Counted from the first letter of the stretch, positions 16,322 through 25,227 are shown. The stretch is DNA of 39,492 bases from an uncultured Spirochaetaceae bacterium (GCA_944392705.1 CALXXO010000005.1:1-39492), one strand, 5' to 3'. Translations and numbers: made by a program. The notes: generated from the sequence alone by a model not told the origin.

Positions 16322-16839
16322 TGCGTTTATTCATTGCACTTCTTTTCGATGAAGCAACAGTTGATGCACTTGCAGATATCCGGGACAGTCTCCACGATGG
16401 GGCTGTTTCCGGCTCCTTTGTTCCAAGAGATAATCTTCACCTTACCCTGGAATTCCTTGGTGAATGCAGCCAAGGAGAGAGGAAGCTTGCGGAGAAGGCC
16501 ATGTCATCTCTTTCATTCGGAGAGATTGATATAACCATGGACCGAATTGGTTTCTTCCAACGTCCTGATGGGGATATCTGGTGGGTTGGGGTTGATGAAT
16601 GCAAATCCCTCATGAATCTGCAGCGTGATCTTTCATCAGCTCTCAGAGAGTGTGGTTTTACTCTGGAGAAGAGGAAGTACAGGCCGCATATCACTCTTGG
16701 AAGAAGAGTAATAACACAAACTAGGCCTGGTGCAATTGGACCAATAAAGACTACTGTCCGTGAGATGACTCTGATGCTCTCTGAGCGGGGAAATGGCCGA
16801 ATGGTTTATACGCCTATTTTCTCTGTCAAATCGGAATAA
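16321..16839 (+). CDS. thpR: RNA 2',3'-cyclic phosphodiesterase (ThpR/LigT family)
   Basis: 172 aa. The two H-x-T/S-L signature motifs of the 2H phosphoesterase superfamily are present: HLTLEFLG at residue 40 and HITLGRR near 121. N-terminal MRLFIALLFDEA is typical. Family members open 2',3'-cyclic phosphates on RNA ends. The start codon overlaps the symporter stop (TAATG), so translation is coupled, although the functional link to a transporter is unclear. Confidence 0.92.
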   Translation: MRLFIALLFDEATVDALADIRDSLHDGAVSGSFVPRDNLHLTLEFLGECSQGERKLAEKAMSSLSFGEIDITMDRIGFFQRPDGDIWWVGVDECKSLMNLQRDLSSALRECGFTLEKRKYRPHITLGRRVITQTRPGAIGPIKTTVREMTLMLSERGNGRMVYTPIFSVKSE

Positions 16840-16851
16840 TCTACCTATTAT
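16823..16851 (+). promoter_or_regulatory. Promoter placing transcription start at the 16858 start codon
   Basis: CTGTCA, 17 bases, TATTAT, then six bases to ATG 16858. The predicted +1 is the A of the start codon, giving a leaderless mRNA. Confidence 0.5.
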
Positions 16852-16857
16852 CCCTGT

Positions 16858-17151
16858 ATGGGACATATGGAATTCTGCAACTATCTCGAGAAGGCTGTTG
16901 ATCTGGGCTTGGGGATAATGGTCAGGGAGGAGCTTTTGTATCATGACAGATGGTCTTCTTTTTCCGGTGGCTTTACAGAATGGATGAAGGCCGATTACGA
17001 TGGTGGATTTCTTTCCTGGGGCAATAGGGTGGAAGAGCTTGTCCCCAGCTTAATCGTGCACTTCAGCCAAATTACAGGTATGGGGAAAATCTCAAGCAAG
17101 AATGGGAATCTTCATCTTGAAATCGCAATAGAAATCCCAGATTTGCTTTAG
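16858..17151 (+). CDS. Hypothetical protein
   Basis: 97 aa, family not recognised. The composition is ordinary for a soluble cytoplasmic protein, with a helical N-terminal half and a predicted beta C-terminus (LIVHFSQIT ... LHLEIAIEIPDL). No Shine-Dalgarno is present, but a well-spaced promoter ends exactly six bases before the ATG, which supports a real, leaderless gene. It lies just upstream of the decayed AlbA_2-type gene. Confidence 0.5.
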   Translation: MGHMEFCNYLEKAVDLGLGIMVREELLYHDRWSSFSGGFTEWMKADYDGGFLSWGNRVEELVPSLIVHFSQITGMGKISSKNGNLHLEIAIEIPDLL

Positions 17152-17157
17152 TATTGT

Positions 17158-17800
17158 TTGCGGAGAAGGAATCTAGGAATAGAGACTGAATCTCTTGAAT
17201 ATAAGAAATCAACAGGAGAGCTTAAGGAAGCTATCATCTCCATTGCTTCCATTCTCAATAAGCATCAGAAAGGAGAACTTTATTTTGGAGTGAGAAATGA
17301 TGGTACTCCAGTCGGTCAGATAGTCAATGAGAAGACCCTAAGAGAAATAAGCCAGGCTATAGCGAATCATATAGAACCACGGAACATTCCCTGCAGGGCT
17401 GTCCCCTATGGATTTCATAGATGGAAAGCAAAGGCCAATTCGATGGAATCCACTTATCGCATCAATCCTCTACTATTCTAAGGATATAGAGAGTTTTGGA
17501 ACTGGGTTAAAACGTATCGTTGATGCTTGCAAAGAAAGTAATTGTCGATATGAATTCGAGATACAGAAGTCTGGATTTGTTGTTGTGTTTTACAGAACAG
17601 ATTCTGGAGTTAAATCCCAAGGGCAGGAAGTGAGCAGGAAAATGAGCAGGTAAATTTGAACGAACTCCTATTCTTCTATTGCCCATGAATTAGAAGTCTC
17701 ATATATAACGGCAAGATGCATGATTCATATGTTGGTGGATGCAGGTAAGATTAAAAGGTTCGGAAGTGATAAGAAAGGTGGCTGGAATGTGGTTGAGTAA
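17158..17800 (+). pseudogene. Decayed AlbA_2/HATPase_c_4-type transcriptional regulator (Schlafen-like/RecG-like family)
   Basis: Three pieces of one family occur in order but in different frames. 17158-17400 encodes the AlbA_2 domain (ESLEYKKSTGELKEAIISIA, ELYFGVRNDGTPVGQ). About 17430-17600 in another frame encodes the C-terminal ATPase-like piece (NPLIASILYYSKDIESFGTG and CRYEFEIQKSGFVVVFYR). About 17672-17800 in a third frame encodes the terminal winged helix (SSIAHELEVSYITAR ... GKIKRFGSDKKGGWNVVE, stop at 17800). The middle part, normally over 150 residues with the ATPase helix bundle, is missing. The first piece has only a TTG start and no Shine-Dalgarno. So this is an internally deleted and frameshifted relic. 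Confidence 0.75.
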
Positions 17801-17822
17801 GCTGTAATTTTGCTTATTTGTA

Positions 17823-18419
17823 TCAACTTAAAGCAAATCCTGAATCAGTCTTTATAAGCTTCAGATTCGTTTCGCTTCCCAGTTCGAGAGAGCCGCCGTA
17901 TGTGGCTTTGTAGTCATTGGAAGCTGCAGAGAATGAGATTGAGAATGGAGCAGTTGAATTCAGCATGATGTAGAAAGTTTCACCCTCTTGTATTTCTTTG
18001 ATGAATGGCGCATCTGAATCCATTGCCTGCCTTGGTTGGTTCTCTGCAAGCGTATCGTCCACTTCAAGATTCTCGATTTTCATTCCACTCTCATTTCTAA
18101 TGGAAATCCATAGGCAATCAGGATTGAGGGCAATAGAATCGGAGAACCTGTAGCTCCTTTCTTCTTCGCTATAGAAAAGTCCATCCAGCTCTATTGATAT
18201 ATTACTATTTGTGAGGTTCTCCCTATCGATTGATACAAGTCCGCTCTTGCTTCGTGCGGGAATTGTTATAGGTGTGTTTTCGGAACCTTTTATCACAGCT
18301 ACGACTTCGCTGTCGGAATTATTTTCCAGAGTAGTGGAGCCGCCCAGTACTGTCGATAAATCGCAACTGGAAAGCAGAAGAATAGATAGAACAATAGCCA
18401 GAGCCGTCTTTCGAACCAT
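17823..18419 (-). CDS. Lipoprotein of unknown function
   Basis: 198 aa from ATG 18419. Signal peptide MVRKTALAIVLSILLLSSC with a lipobox ending LLSSC, so the mature protein would begin at Cys 19 and be lipid-anchored. The remaining 180 residues are beta-rich with a Ser/Asn-rich start (STTLENNSDSEVV) and no recognised domain. No Shine-Dalgarno; a TATCAT hexamer lies seven bases upstream. It follows the M18 aminopeptidase gene on the same strand after 62 bases and may be read through from it. Confidence 0.75.
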   Translation of the reverse strand: MVRKTALAIVLSILLLSSCDLSTVLGGSTTLENNSDSEVVAVIKGSENTPITIPARSKSGLVSIDRENLTNSNISIELDGLFYSEEERSYRFSDSIALNPDCLWISIRNESGMKIENLEVDDTLAENQPRQAMDSDAPFIKEIQEGETFYIMLNSTAPFSISFSAASNDYKATYGGSLELGSETNLKLIKTDSGFALS

Positions 18420-18481
18420 ATCACTAATGATATACAAACGATCTCTGGCTATGAGGAGATGATGTGTATTTCCTGAAGAGT

Positions 18482-19795
18482 TTAGTTAATCTTCAAGAAT
18501 GCTTTGTAGCAATCCTTTGCGGAGAGTACATCGCTTACCGCCGTGATTTCCCACGGAGCGTGCATTGAAAGGACAGCAACGCCGCAATCAATCACCTGCA
18601 TTCCGTAATATGCTGCGAACTTTGCAATCGTTCCGCCGCCGCCTGTATCGACTTTGCCCATCTCACACATCTGGTACTTGACGTTATTGTCGTCCATGGC
18701 TTTCCTGAGGGTGGCGATGAACTCTGCATTTGCATCTGATGCGCCGGACTTTCCTCTAGATCCCGTATACTTGTTGAAAACAACCCCATTGCCCATGATT
18801 GAAGCATTCTTCTTGTCGTAAAGGGATGTGTTGAGTGGATCATATGCAGCATTGACATCGCTTGAAAGCATATAAGATAATCTCATCATTCTCTTTAATT
18901 TCAGGCCATCATAGCCGCAGATTCGTGCAAGTACTTCGGCTGCTGCATTCTCCAGGAATACACTGTCCATTCCCGTAGCTCCAACGGATCCAATCTCTTC
19001 CTTGTCCACGAGAAGACAGCAGCTCGTTCTTTTTGCATCCTCTGTCTCAAGTAGCGCATCGAGGGAGGTGAAAGCACAGACTCTGTCGTCCTGCCCATAG
19101 GCGAGGATCATGGATTTATCCAGTCCAAGCATCTTTGCCTTGCCCGCTGGGACAATCTCAAGCTCTGCGCTCTTGAAATCATCCTCTTCCATATCTGCAA
19201 CCTCAGAAAGGATGGAGAGGATCTTTTCCTTTCCCTTATTCTTTGCATCTTCGCCATCCTCGCAGTTCAGCCCAACGACAAGATCAAGGTCTTCGCCTGG
19301 GATGAATTCAGAAGCTGTCTTTTTCATTTGTTCCTGTGCCATATGGGGGAGGATGTCGGAAATGCAGAATGTCATTTCATCATCTTCACCGATGCAGATT
19401 TCCTTCTTTGTCCCATCCTTCTTAACGACAACTCCGTGAATGGCGAGAGGGAGAGTAACCCATTGGTATTTCTTTATGCCACCGTAGTAGTGGGTATCCA
19501 TGTAGACGACGCCCTCGCTCTCATAGATTGGATTCATCTTAACATCCAATCTTGGGGAATCGATATGCGCGCCGAGTATATTCATACCATTCTCAATAGG
19601 CTCTTCTCCGATTCTGAAGAGCGCTATGGATTTTGAATACTGTACGAAGTAAACCTTGTCGCCAGCTTTAAGGGATTGCACATCTTCGATGTTCTTGTAT
19701 CCCTTGGCTTCTGCGAGCTTTATGATTTCACTGATGCACTCCCTCTCTGTCTTGCCGTTATCGAGGAAGGCTCTGTATCGCTTTATCTCGTCCAT
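18482..19795 (-). CDS. M18 family aminopeptidase
   Basis: 437 aa, the usual M18 length. It is a zinc metallopeptidase removing N-terminal residues from peptides. Metal-binding and catalytic elements are visible: AHIDSPRLD (His and Asp, near residue 76), the DKEEIGSVGATG segment with the tandem Glu (near 263), DVNAAYDP (near 313) and the closing SMHAPWEIT with a ligand His (near 408). GGAGG before ATG. M18 enzymes are cytosolic and act in peptide turnover. Confidence 0.93.
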   Translation of the reverse strand: MDEIKRYRAFLDNGKTERECISEIIKLAEAKGYKNIEDVQSLKAGDKVYFVQYSKSIALFRIGEEPIENGMNILGAHIDSPRLDVKMNPIYESEGVVYMDTHYYGGIKKYQWVTLPLAIHGVVVKKDGTKKEICIGEDDEMTFCISDILPHMAQEQMKKTASEFIPGEDLDLVVGLNCEDGEDAKNKGKEKILSILSEVADMEEDDFKSAELEIVPAGKAKMLGLDKSMILAYGQDDRVCAFTSLDALLETEDAKRTSCCLLVDKEEIGSVGATGMDSVFLENAAAEVLARICGYDGLKLKRMMRLSYMLSSDVNAAYDPLNTSLYDKKNASIMGNGVVFNKYTGSRGKSGASDANAEFIATLRKAMDDNNVKYQMCEMGKVDTGGGGTIAKFAAYYGMQVIDCGVAVLSMHAPWEITAVSDVLSAKDCYKAFLKIN

Positions 19796-19855
19796 TTAGA
19801 ACCTCCATCTGCGATATTAACTTCTTTCATAATCAGGTGCAAAGAGATTCCAAAG

Positions 19856-19887
19856 AAAAAAGGCCGGAGATTGATGATTCTCCGACC
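19856..19887 (-). terminator. Terminator of beta-helix lipoprotein gene 1
   Basis: Minus-strand stem GGTCGGAGA / TCTCCGGCC (9 bp, one G-T) with loop ATCATCAA, followed by six T. The 3' half and loop are nearly the same as in the terminator at 21459-21490. Confidence 0.8.
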
Positions 19888-19903
19888 CGATAGAATATTC
19901 TAT

Positions 19904-21377
19904 TCAATCAACGACTTCAAAAATAAAATTGTAGCCAGGATATGAGCTTGCTGGTGTTTTGGTGAGTGTACCATTTGGTAAATCGTCATTTAGAGAATTT
20001 ATTGTTTGATTATCGAGAGTAACTTGATTTGTTTCTTCAGCTCCCTCTATTATATCGTAGCCACCGAGTGGAATCGGATTTGTATATCCAATTACGTCAA
20101 TTGAACATTTTCTCAATGAGATAGAGTTTCCTAATTCATTTGCATCATTGCTGAGAATGTAGAATAGATTCATATCATCACAGTTTTCTTCTTTTCCAAA
20201 ATTGAAAGTAGTATTATTCGCATCGATGGTGCAGTTTTTTGCCGACTGAATATAAATTGCGCTCATACTGTTGCTTGATTGTGTATTTTTATTAATGCTT
20301 GTAAATACGCTATTGGATATTTTTGTTTCGATATTTTCAGATGTCCAAGAATTGCTGTAAATATACAGTGTACCGTAAGCGGTTAGTTCAGTTTCCTCTA
20401 TTGTAATTGTACTTTTCTCGTTTTCATTACCACAGGAATTTATTGTGATGCCGTAATGATTCTTATTAACGGACAGGGATGAATTGTTTCCTATAGCTAA
20501 ATCAAATTGATTGATTTTCTGAAGAACTAATGGATAGCTACCACTTTCTCCACCAATATTGATTGATGTGTTATCAAGTTTAATATCAGCAGAGATGTTA
20601 TTCTTTTCACCGGGATTACTTACAAATATGCCGAATCCAGTATTTTCAGATGAAATATTACTACTCTCTGCGGTAATCTTGATATTTGATTCAGTACTGG
20701 ATGGTACGATACTTATTCCTCGGCCATTCTGAGAAATAGCAAGATTGGAGTTGATTAAGGAAATTGAAGTATTTGAGGCTGTTGATGATATTAAATGTGC
20801 AGAAGTCTGATTTGAACTAAGGTTTATATTCTGTACTGTTAAAGAGGAATTTTCTCCTAATGTGAAAGTTGCCTTCACGTTGGTTTTTCCTGAACTTGTT
20901 CCTCTGATTTCGATGTGCCTTCCATTTGGAATGGAAATTGATTCTTCAGTTTCTATATCAGACGGTATCTCGATTATCTCAATGCCTGAGTTGATTGCGG
21001 AAGAGATAGGCTTTTCTGTTGCTGTGTCAATTATTGCTTTTGTTTTCCAAACTGCCTTAAGTACAAGGCCATCATTTGCGTAAGAAAGTACGTCTCCTGG
21101 ATGGTATGAGTTCCCATCATTTCCTACATACTCAAATATTTCATATCCATCAATATATGGGGCTGCAGAAATTGTGAATGACTGAAACTGATACATTGTA
21201 TATGTTTTTTCGCTTTTATAATCAGCGGAAACGTTGTCATTGATTATTGTTACGGACCATGTGTCAGGGATTGTTATTTCTGGGATTGGGGGGGGGTAAA
21301 ACGTTACGGCAAGAAGTAATCAAAAGAAGTGAAAAGATTATGCAGCTGATAATAAATAACCTTTTTCTGGATTTCAT
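19904..21377 (-). CDS. Phase-variable beta-helix lipoprotein 1, OFF in this assembly
   Basis: Length is 3n+1 because of a C9 tract. From ATG 21377 (AGGAGG eight bases upstream) a signal peptide MKSRKRLFIISCIIFSLLLI with lipobox ITSC is read, then NVLPPP, and translation stops at 21264 after 37 residues. The long frame (430 residues from ATG 21196, open upstream to the tract) begins IPEITIPDTWSVTIINDN, includes an InlB/Flg_new-like piece (SYHPGDVLSYANDGLVLKAV), then a Ser/Asn/Thr-rich repetitive beta-helix. With eight C the two join into 490 residues. The ATG at 21196 has no Shine-Dalgarno, so it is unlikely to be a true start. The gene is more A/T-rich than its neighbours. Confidence 0.8.
21288..21296 (-). 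repeat. C9 homopolymer tract (coding strand) in lipoprotein gene 1
   Basis: Nine C on the coding strand, four codons after the lipobox Cys. A tract length of 8 or 11 joins signal peptide and passenger; 9 gives a stop 10 codons on. Confidence 0.85.
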
Positions 21378-21406
21378 CTCATTTCCTCCTGTGAAAACCA
21401 GGGTCG

Positions 21407-21412
21407 AGTATA
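21407..21412 (-). promoter_or_regulatory. -10 box of lipoprotein gene 1
   Basis: TATACT on the minus strand, 29 bases before ATG 21377 and upstream of AGGAGG. The -35 region is weak. Confidence 0.45.
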
Positions 21413-21458
21413 ACGCTTAATTTGAATCATTTCATCATTCCTTGATTATGTCCTCTTC

Positions 21459-21490
21459 AAAAAGGCCGGAGATTGATGTTCCCCGGCCTT
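21459..21490 (-). terminator. Terminator of beta-helix lipoprotein gene 2
   Basis: Minus-strand stem GGCCGGGGA / TCTCCGGCC with loop ACATCAA and a following T5 run. Twenty bases (AAAAAGGCCGGAGATTGATG on the plus strand) are identical to the terminator at 19857-19876. Confidence 0.8.
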
Positions 21491-21500
21491 AGGTTTGTTT

Positions 21501-23109
21501 TTATTCAGCTGAGCTCTGAATAATCGTTGTTTCCGCGTTTTCTGGCTTAAAAAATGCATTGTCGGCAATCACTTGATCTGCATACTGCGAGGAAGTGAAT
21601 GTTACGCTTTGTCCATTGTAGCTTGAGACATAGACATCGAAAGCATATTCGCTATTGGATTTGTTTACGATAGTCGAATTCTCAACAGTACAAGTTGTTG
21701 GGTAATCATATGAAGTACTTCTGTTTCCAACAAGAAGAGCGGCGTAAGGGGCTTCAAAGTCTGTTCCCCAGTTTTCTTTCAGATACTTGTCTCCAATAGA
21801 GGTATCGTTAAAACTTCCTGTGATAATCTTGCTATCAGTGATTGTGGCATCTCCTCCTCGGAGTGTAATACCATTCCTTGTTCCAGTTATTACAGACTGG
21901 TTTTTGACTGTAAGTGTACCTGGAACATTGAGCATTATTCCTGTACTTCCCTTTGTTCCAGTGAAATTAGCTGTAATATCAGAGTGGTCCACTGTGATTG
22001 TTATATTTTCGGAATATGGATTTGATGCATTTGTGGAAATACCATATGAACCACCTGCAATAATTGTGGAATCCTTCACCGATACCTTAATGTTCGATTC
22101 AGTTGCAGCAATATAAATTGCGGTTCCTTCTGATTCATATTCTACATTATCAAGAGTTAGCGAGGAATCTGCATAAAGACCCAGGTCTGAAGCTTCACTT
22201 GCGTTCTCATCTGCATCAAGCCTGTTCATATACATTTTACCGTTCATGATTGTTACATCGGTTCCTGACTGAATATAGAAGCAGCCGTTGCTTCTTACAT
22301 CGAAAAGATGACCGTTTAGATCTATTTCATATTCATAGATGCCACTTTCAGTTTCCGGCAAAACGTACTTGTTCGTTTCATCTTTGATGATAATATCCTT
22401 TGTCAGTCTTGCTTTGCCTGTGGTTTGGAGCATCTCTTCAAAAGTTGCCTGATCCGTTACTTCATATCCAGTGGCGATGTCAGGGGAGGAGGTTCCATTG
22501 CTTTCGCTTATCGAAGCCGAGATTTTGAAAGAATCCTCGTTATTCTCATCGATAACGATTGCTGCACTCGTATTCTTTATGCTGATACTCTCAGCAGTTG
22601 CGTCTGGGCCAATTGCGATTCCTGCGATTTTGGATTCTTCTGTTGGAGCTGAAACCTGCAGACCTGAGACATCGACTTTGCCGTTATTGACATAGACGAT
22701 GGAAGATAGCGATTCCGAGCCAAGAGTTGAGACGGTAGCTGTAAGATTGCTGAAGCTTACATTCGCATTGTCCCCTACGACGAAAATGGAATCTGCTGAT
22801 GATGTTATAGCTCTTGTATTTGCCGCCGAAGATGTCGATGCTCCGTCTTCTATTATCATGGAGCCGGTGACGATGACATCTTTGTTGAGAGTTATTGGAA
22901 GCAAATAAGATGATGGATTGATTCTCACATTTCTTAGTGTCAATCTGTCGCCATCTGAAGCATTGTTTACGGCATTAGCCAAATCCTGGAGAGAATCAAT
23001 ACTATTTGATTGACTTATACCCCCCCCCAATCGGAACGAAAACATATTCTGTGCATGATCCGAATAAGAACAGGAACAGCACAGCTAGAATAGAGATGTA
23101 TTTCCTCAT
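21501..23109 (-). CDS. Phase-variable beta-helix lipoprotein 2, OFF in this assembly
   Basis: Length is 3n+1. ATG 23109 follows AGGAG and encodes MRKYISILAVLFLFLFGSC, a signal peptide with lipobox FGSC, then TEYVFVPIGGG, and stops at 23002 after 35 residues. The 514-residue overlapping frame carries the passenger: LQDLANAVNNASDGDRLTL, then strand-turn repeats rich in Ser, Asn, Thr and Ile (for example VENSTIVNK, VKNQSVITGTRNGITL), typical of a right-handed beta-helix surface protein. With eight G the product is one 535-residue lipoprotein. Same architecture as gene 1 but weakly similar sequence, so paralogy is remote or modular. Confidence 0.8.
23020..23028 (-). repeat. G9 homopolymer tract (coding strand) in lipoprotein gene 2
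   Basis: Nine G on the coding strand, eight codons after the lipobox Cys. A length of 8 or 11 restores the frame; 9 leads to TAG at 23002. Confidence 0.85.
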
Positions 23110-23127
23110 TTTGTTCTCCTGTCAGAA

Positions 23128-23158
23128 ATTTTAGCACTTCATTGGCTACGATTGTCAA
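23128..23158 (-). promoter_or_regulatory. Promoter of lipoprotein gene 2
   Basis: Minus strand TTGACA (23153-23158), 19-base spacer, TAAAAT (23128-23133), followed by the AGGAG Shine-Dalgarno and ATG 23109. Confidence 0.6.
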
Positions 23159-23178
23159 TGAAAAAGGAGGTCTTCCTT

Positions 23179-23229
23179 GTGACAACACACTGGCATATGA
23201 CAAACTTTTCTTTTCCTGTATCATATTGA
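23179..23229 (+). CDS. Short leader ORF coupled to the membrane protein gene
   Basis: GTG-initiated ORF of 16 codons (MTTHWHMTNFSFPVSY) with a strong AAAGGAGG Shine-Dalgarno eight bases upstream. Its stop overlaps the next ATG as TGATG. The next gene has no Shine-Dalgarno of its own, so this ORF may deliver ribosomes to it. Too short for a protein family call. Confidence 0.45.
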   Translation: MTTHWHMTNFSFPVSY

Positions 23230-24077
23230 TGTTGGTTCATGATATGAGAAAAAGAAGAAGAAAAATCCACACACTGCCATTGAAAGAGCAGATAAAGAGG
23301 GAGCCAGGGCTGTTTACTGTATATATCCTTCTGCGTACAGCTGTCATAGGCATGATGATTGCTCAGATTTTCAACAGAGACTGGCAGAATGTCATGCTCT
23401 GCATTCTTTCTCTATTCTTATTCACGATACCTTCGTTTATTGAACGTAACTGGCACATTGACATTCCGAACACGCTGGAAGTCATCATTCTGTGCTTCAT
23501 ATTCGCAGCTGAGATTCTCGGAGAAATCAGAGCTTTCTATGTGAAGGTGCCAGGATGGGATACTGCGCTGCATACAGTTACAGGCTTCCTTTCTGCCGCT
23601 GTCGGATTCTCTCTTGTAGATATAATAAACAGGAATGAGAATACGAAATTGTATCTTTCCCCTGTCTATGTAGCGATAGGTGCATTCTGCTTCTCAATGA
23701 CGATTGGGGTACTTTGGGAATTCTTTGAATTCGCCGGTGATATGCTTTTCGATCTTGATTCTCAGAAGGATACTATCGTTCATGAAATACACTCGGTGCT
23801 TCTTAATCCTTCGGGGAAGAATATAGCAGTATCGATAAACAACATAACGGATACGACAGTGAATGGAGTATCCCTAGGTATCGATGGCTATCTTGATATC
23901 GGGCTGATTGATACTATGAAGGATCTCTTCGTTAATTTGATTGGTGCGACTGTTTTCTCGATAATAGGCTTCTTCTACATTAAGGGCAGGAGCTCCGGTA
24001 AATTCGCCAAACGTTTCATGCCAACGCTTATGACGAAGAAGAACCTGCCCATCGATGAAATCAAAGAAGAGAACTGA
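23229..24077 (+). CDS. Conserved polytopic membrane protein of unknown function
   Basis: 282 aa from ATG 23229 (ATG 23244 also possible). About six transmembrane segments: TVYILLRTAVIGMMIAQIF, VMLCILSLFLFTIPSF, LEVIILCFIFAAEILG, then an amphipathic GWDTALHTVTGFLSAAVGFS, YVAIGAFCFSMTIGVLWEFFEF, and DLFVNLIGATVFSIIGFFYI. Charged residues within the membrane part (HTVTGFL, WEFFEF, DTMKDL) are reminiscent of an uncharacterised family common in Bacillota. No enzyme motif is recognised. The C-terminus overlaps the convergent metK by 17 bases. Confidence 0.8.
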   Translation: MLVHDMRKRRRKIHTLPLKEQIKREPGLFTVYILLRTAVIGMMIAQIFNRDWQNVMLCILSLFLFTIPSFIERNWHIDIPNTLEVIILCFIFAAEILGEIRAFYVKVPGWDTALHTVTGFLSAAVGFSLVDIINRNENTKLYLSPVYVAIGAFCFSMTIGVLWEFFEFAGDMLFDLDSQKDTIVHEIHSVLLNPSGKNIAVSINNITDTTVNGVSLGIDGYLDIGLIDTMKDLFVNLIGATVFSIIGFFYIKGRSSGKFAKRFMPTLMTKKNLPIDEIKEEN

Positions 24078-25218
24078 GCTCCTCTTTGGCTTTTTTATCC
24101 ACTACTTCCCAGGGGAATATTTTGTCAGTCCTTCCAAAGGCTCCGAAAGAAGCTGAATCGAGATAGATTGGGCGTCTCAGATTATAGCGCTTAATCATTC
24201 CAGCCGGCCTGAGGTCATAGTTCCTTTCTATCCACTTCAGAATTTCCTCTTCGCCGATCTTTCCGCTTCCATAGGTGAAGACTGCAAGGGATACAGGCTC
24301 CGCTACTCCTATTGCATATGCAGCCTGTACTTCACATTCCGATGCTGCTCCAGCTTCAACAATAGTCTTCGCGATATTCCTCAAAGCAAGGGAAGCTGTC
24401 CTATCGACTTTTGTTGGGTCTTTCCCTGAGAATGCTCCGCCACCATGGTGGGCGTAGCCACCATATGTGTCGGCTATAATCTTCCTGCCGGTAAGCCCCG
24501 TATCGGCCGCAGGACCACCGAGGACGAACCTTCCCGTTGGATTGATATAGTATTTTGTGCTGCTATCAATCAAATGCGGTGGCAGGGTAGGCTTGATAAT
24601 CCTCTCCAGTAGCTCATGCCTGAGTTCTTCCAGTTCTATATCCTCATCGTGCTGTGCAGACAGAACCACAGTTGCAATCCTCTTTGGCTCTTTCCCTTCG
24701 TATTCAACAGTCACCTGGCTTTTTCCATCAGGGCGGAGGAAGCTAAGTGTTCCGCTCTCCCTAGCATCCCTGAGGGCCATGGTGATCTTTCTTGAGAGCG
24801 ATAGGGCAAGCGGCATACACTCCTCGCTTTCAGATGTCGCGTAGCCAAACATCATGCCTTGGTCGCCAGCTCCTATAGTGGCCTTATCCTCGAAGGCTGA
24901 ATCGACCCCCATCGCGATATCACCGGACTGCTGATGTATTGTGCAAGTAATATCTGCCGAATCATCGAAGCCGTACTCGCTTTTCGTATATCCTATTGAG
25001 CGGATGACAGACCTTGCAATTGCTTTATAATCCACATCTGCTTTTGTCGTTATCTCGCCCATGATATGAACCGCTCCAGGTTCAGCTGTTACCTCGCAAG
25101 CGGAACGAGAGAGCGGATCTGACCTGAGTAGCGCATCCAGGATTCCGTCTGCAATCTGGTCGCAGACTTTATCGGGATGCCCGTTTGTAATAGATTCGGA
25201 GGTGAATAATCTTCTCAT
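24061..25218 (-). CDS. metK: S-adenosylmethionine synthetase
   Basis: 385 aa. Makes S-adenosylmethionine from ATP and methionine. The signature hexapeptide region appears as GAGDQGMMFGYAT near residue 117, and the P-loop-like GGGAFSGKDPTKVDRT near 260. N-terminal SESITNGHPDKVCDQIAD holds the catalytic His. Length is standard. No Shine-Dalgarno precedes the ATG; a TATAAT lies eight bases upstream, inside the end of the radical SAM gene, suggesting a leaderless mRNA. The gene follows the radical SAM gene by nine bases, and SAM is that enzyme's cofactor. Confidence 0.97.
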   Translation of the reverse strand: MRRLFTSESITNGHPDKVCDQIADGILDALLRSDPLSRSACEVTAEPGAVHIMGEITTKADVDYKAIARSVIRSIGYTKSEYGFDDSADITCTIHQQSGDIAMGVDSAFEDKATIGAGDQGMMFGYATSESEECMPLALSLSRKITMALRDARESGTLSFLRPDGKSQVTVEYEGKEPKRIATVVLSAQHDEDIELEELRHELLERIIKPTLPPHLIDSSTKYYINPTGRFVLGGPAADTGLTGRKIIADTYGGYAHHGGGAFSGKDPTKVDRTASLALRNIAKTIVEAGAASECEVQAAYAIGVAEPVSLAVFTYGSGKIGEEEILKWIERNYDLRPAGMIKRYNLRRPIYLDSASFGAFGRTDKIFPWEVVDKKAKEELSSLL

Positions 25219-25227
25219 AGCTGTGGA

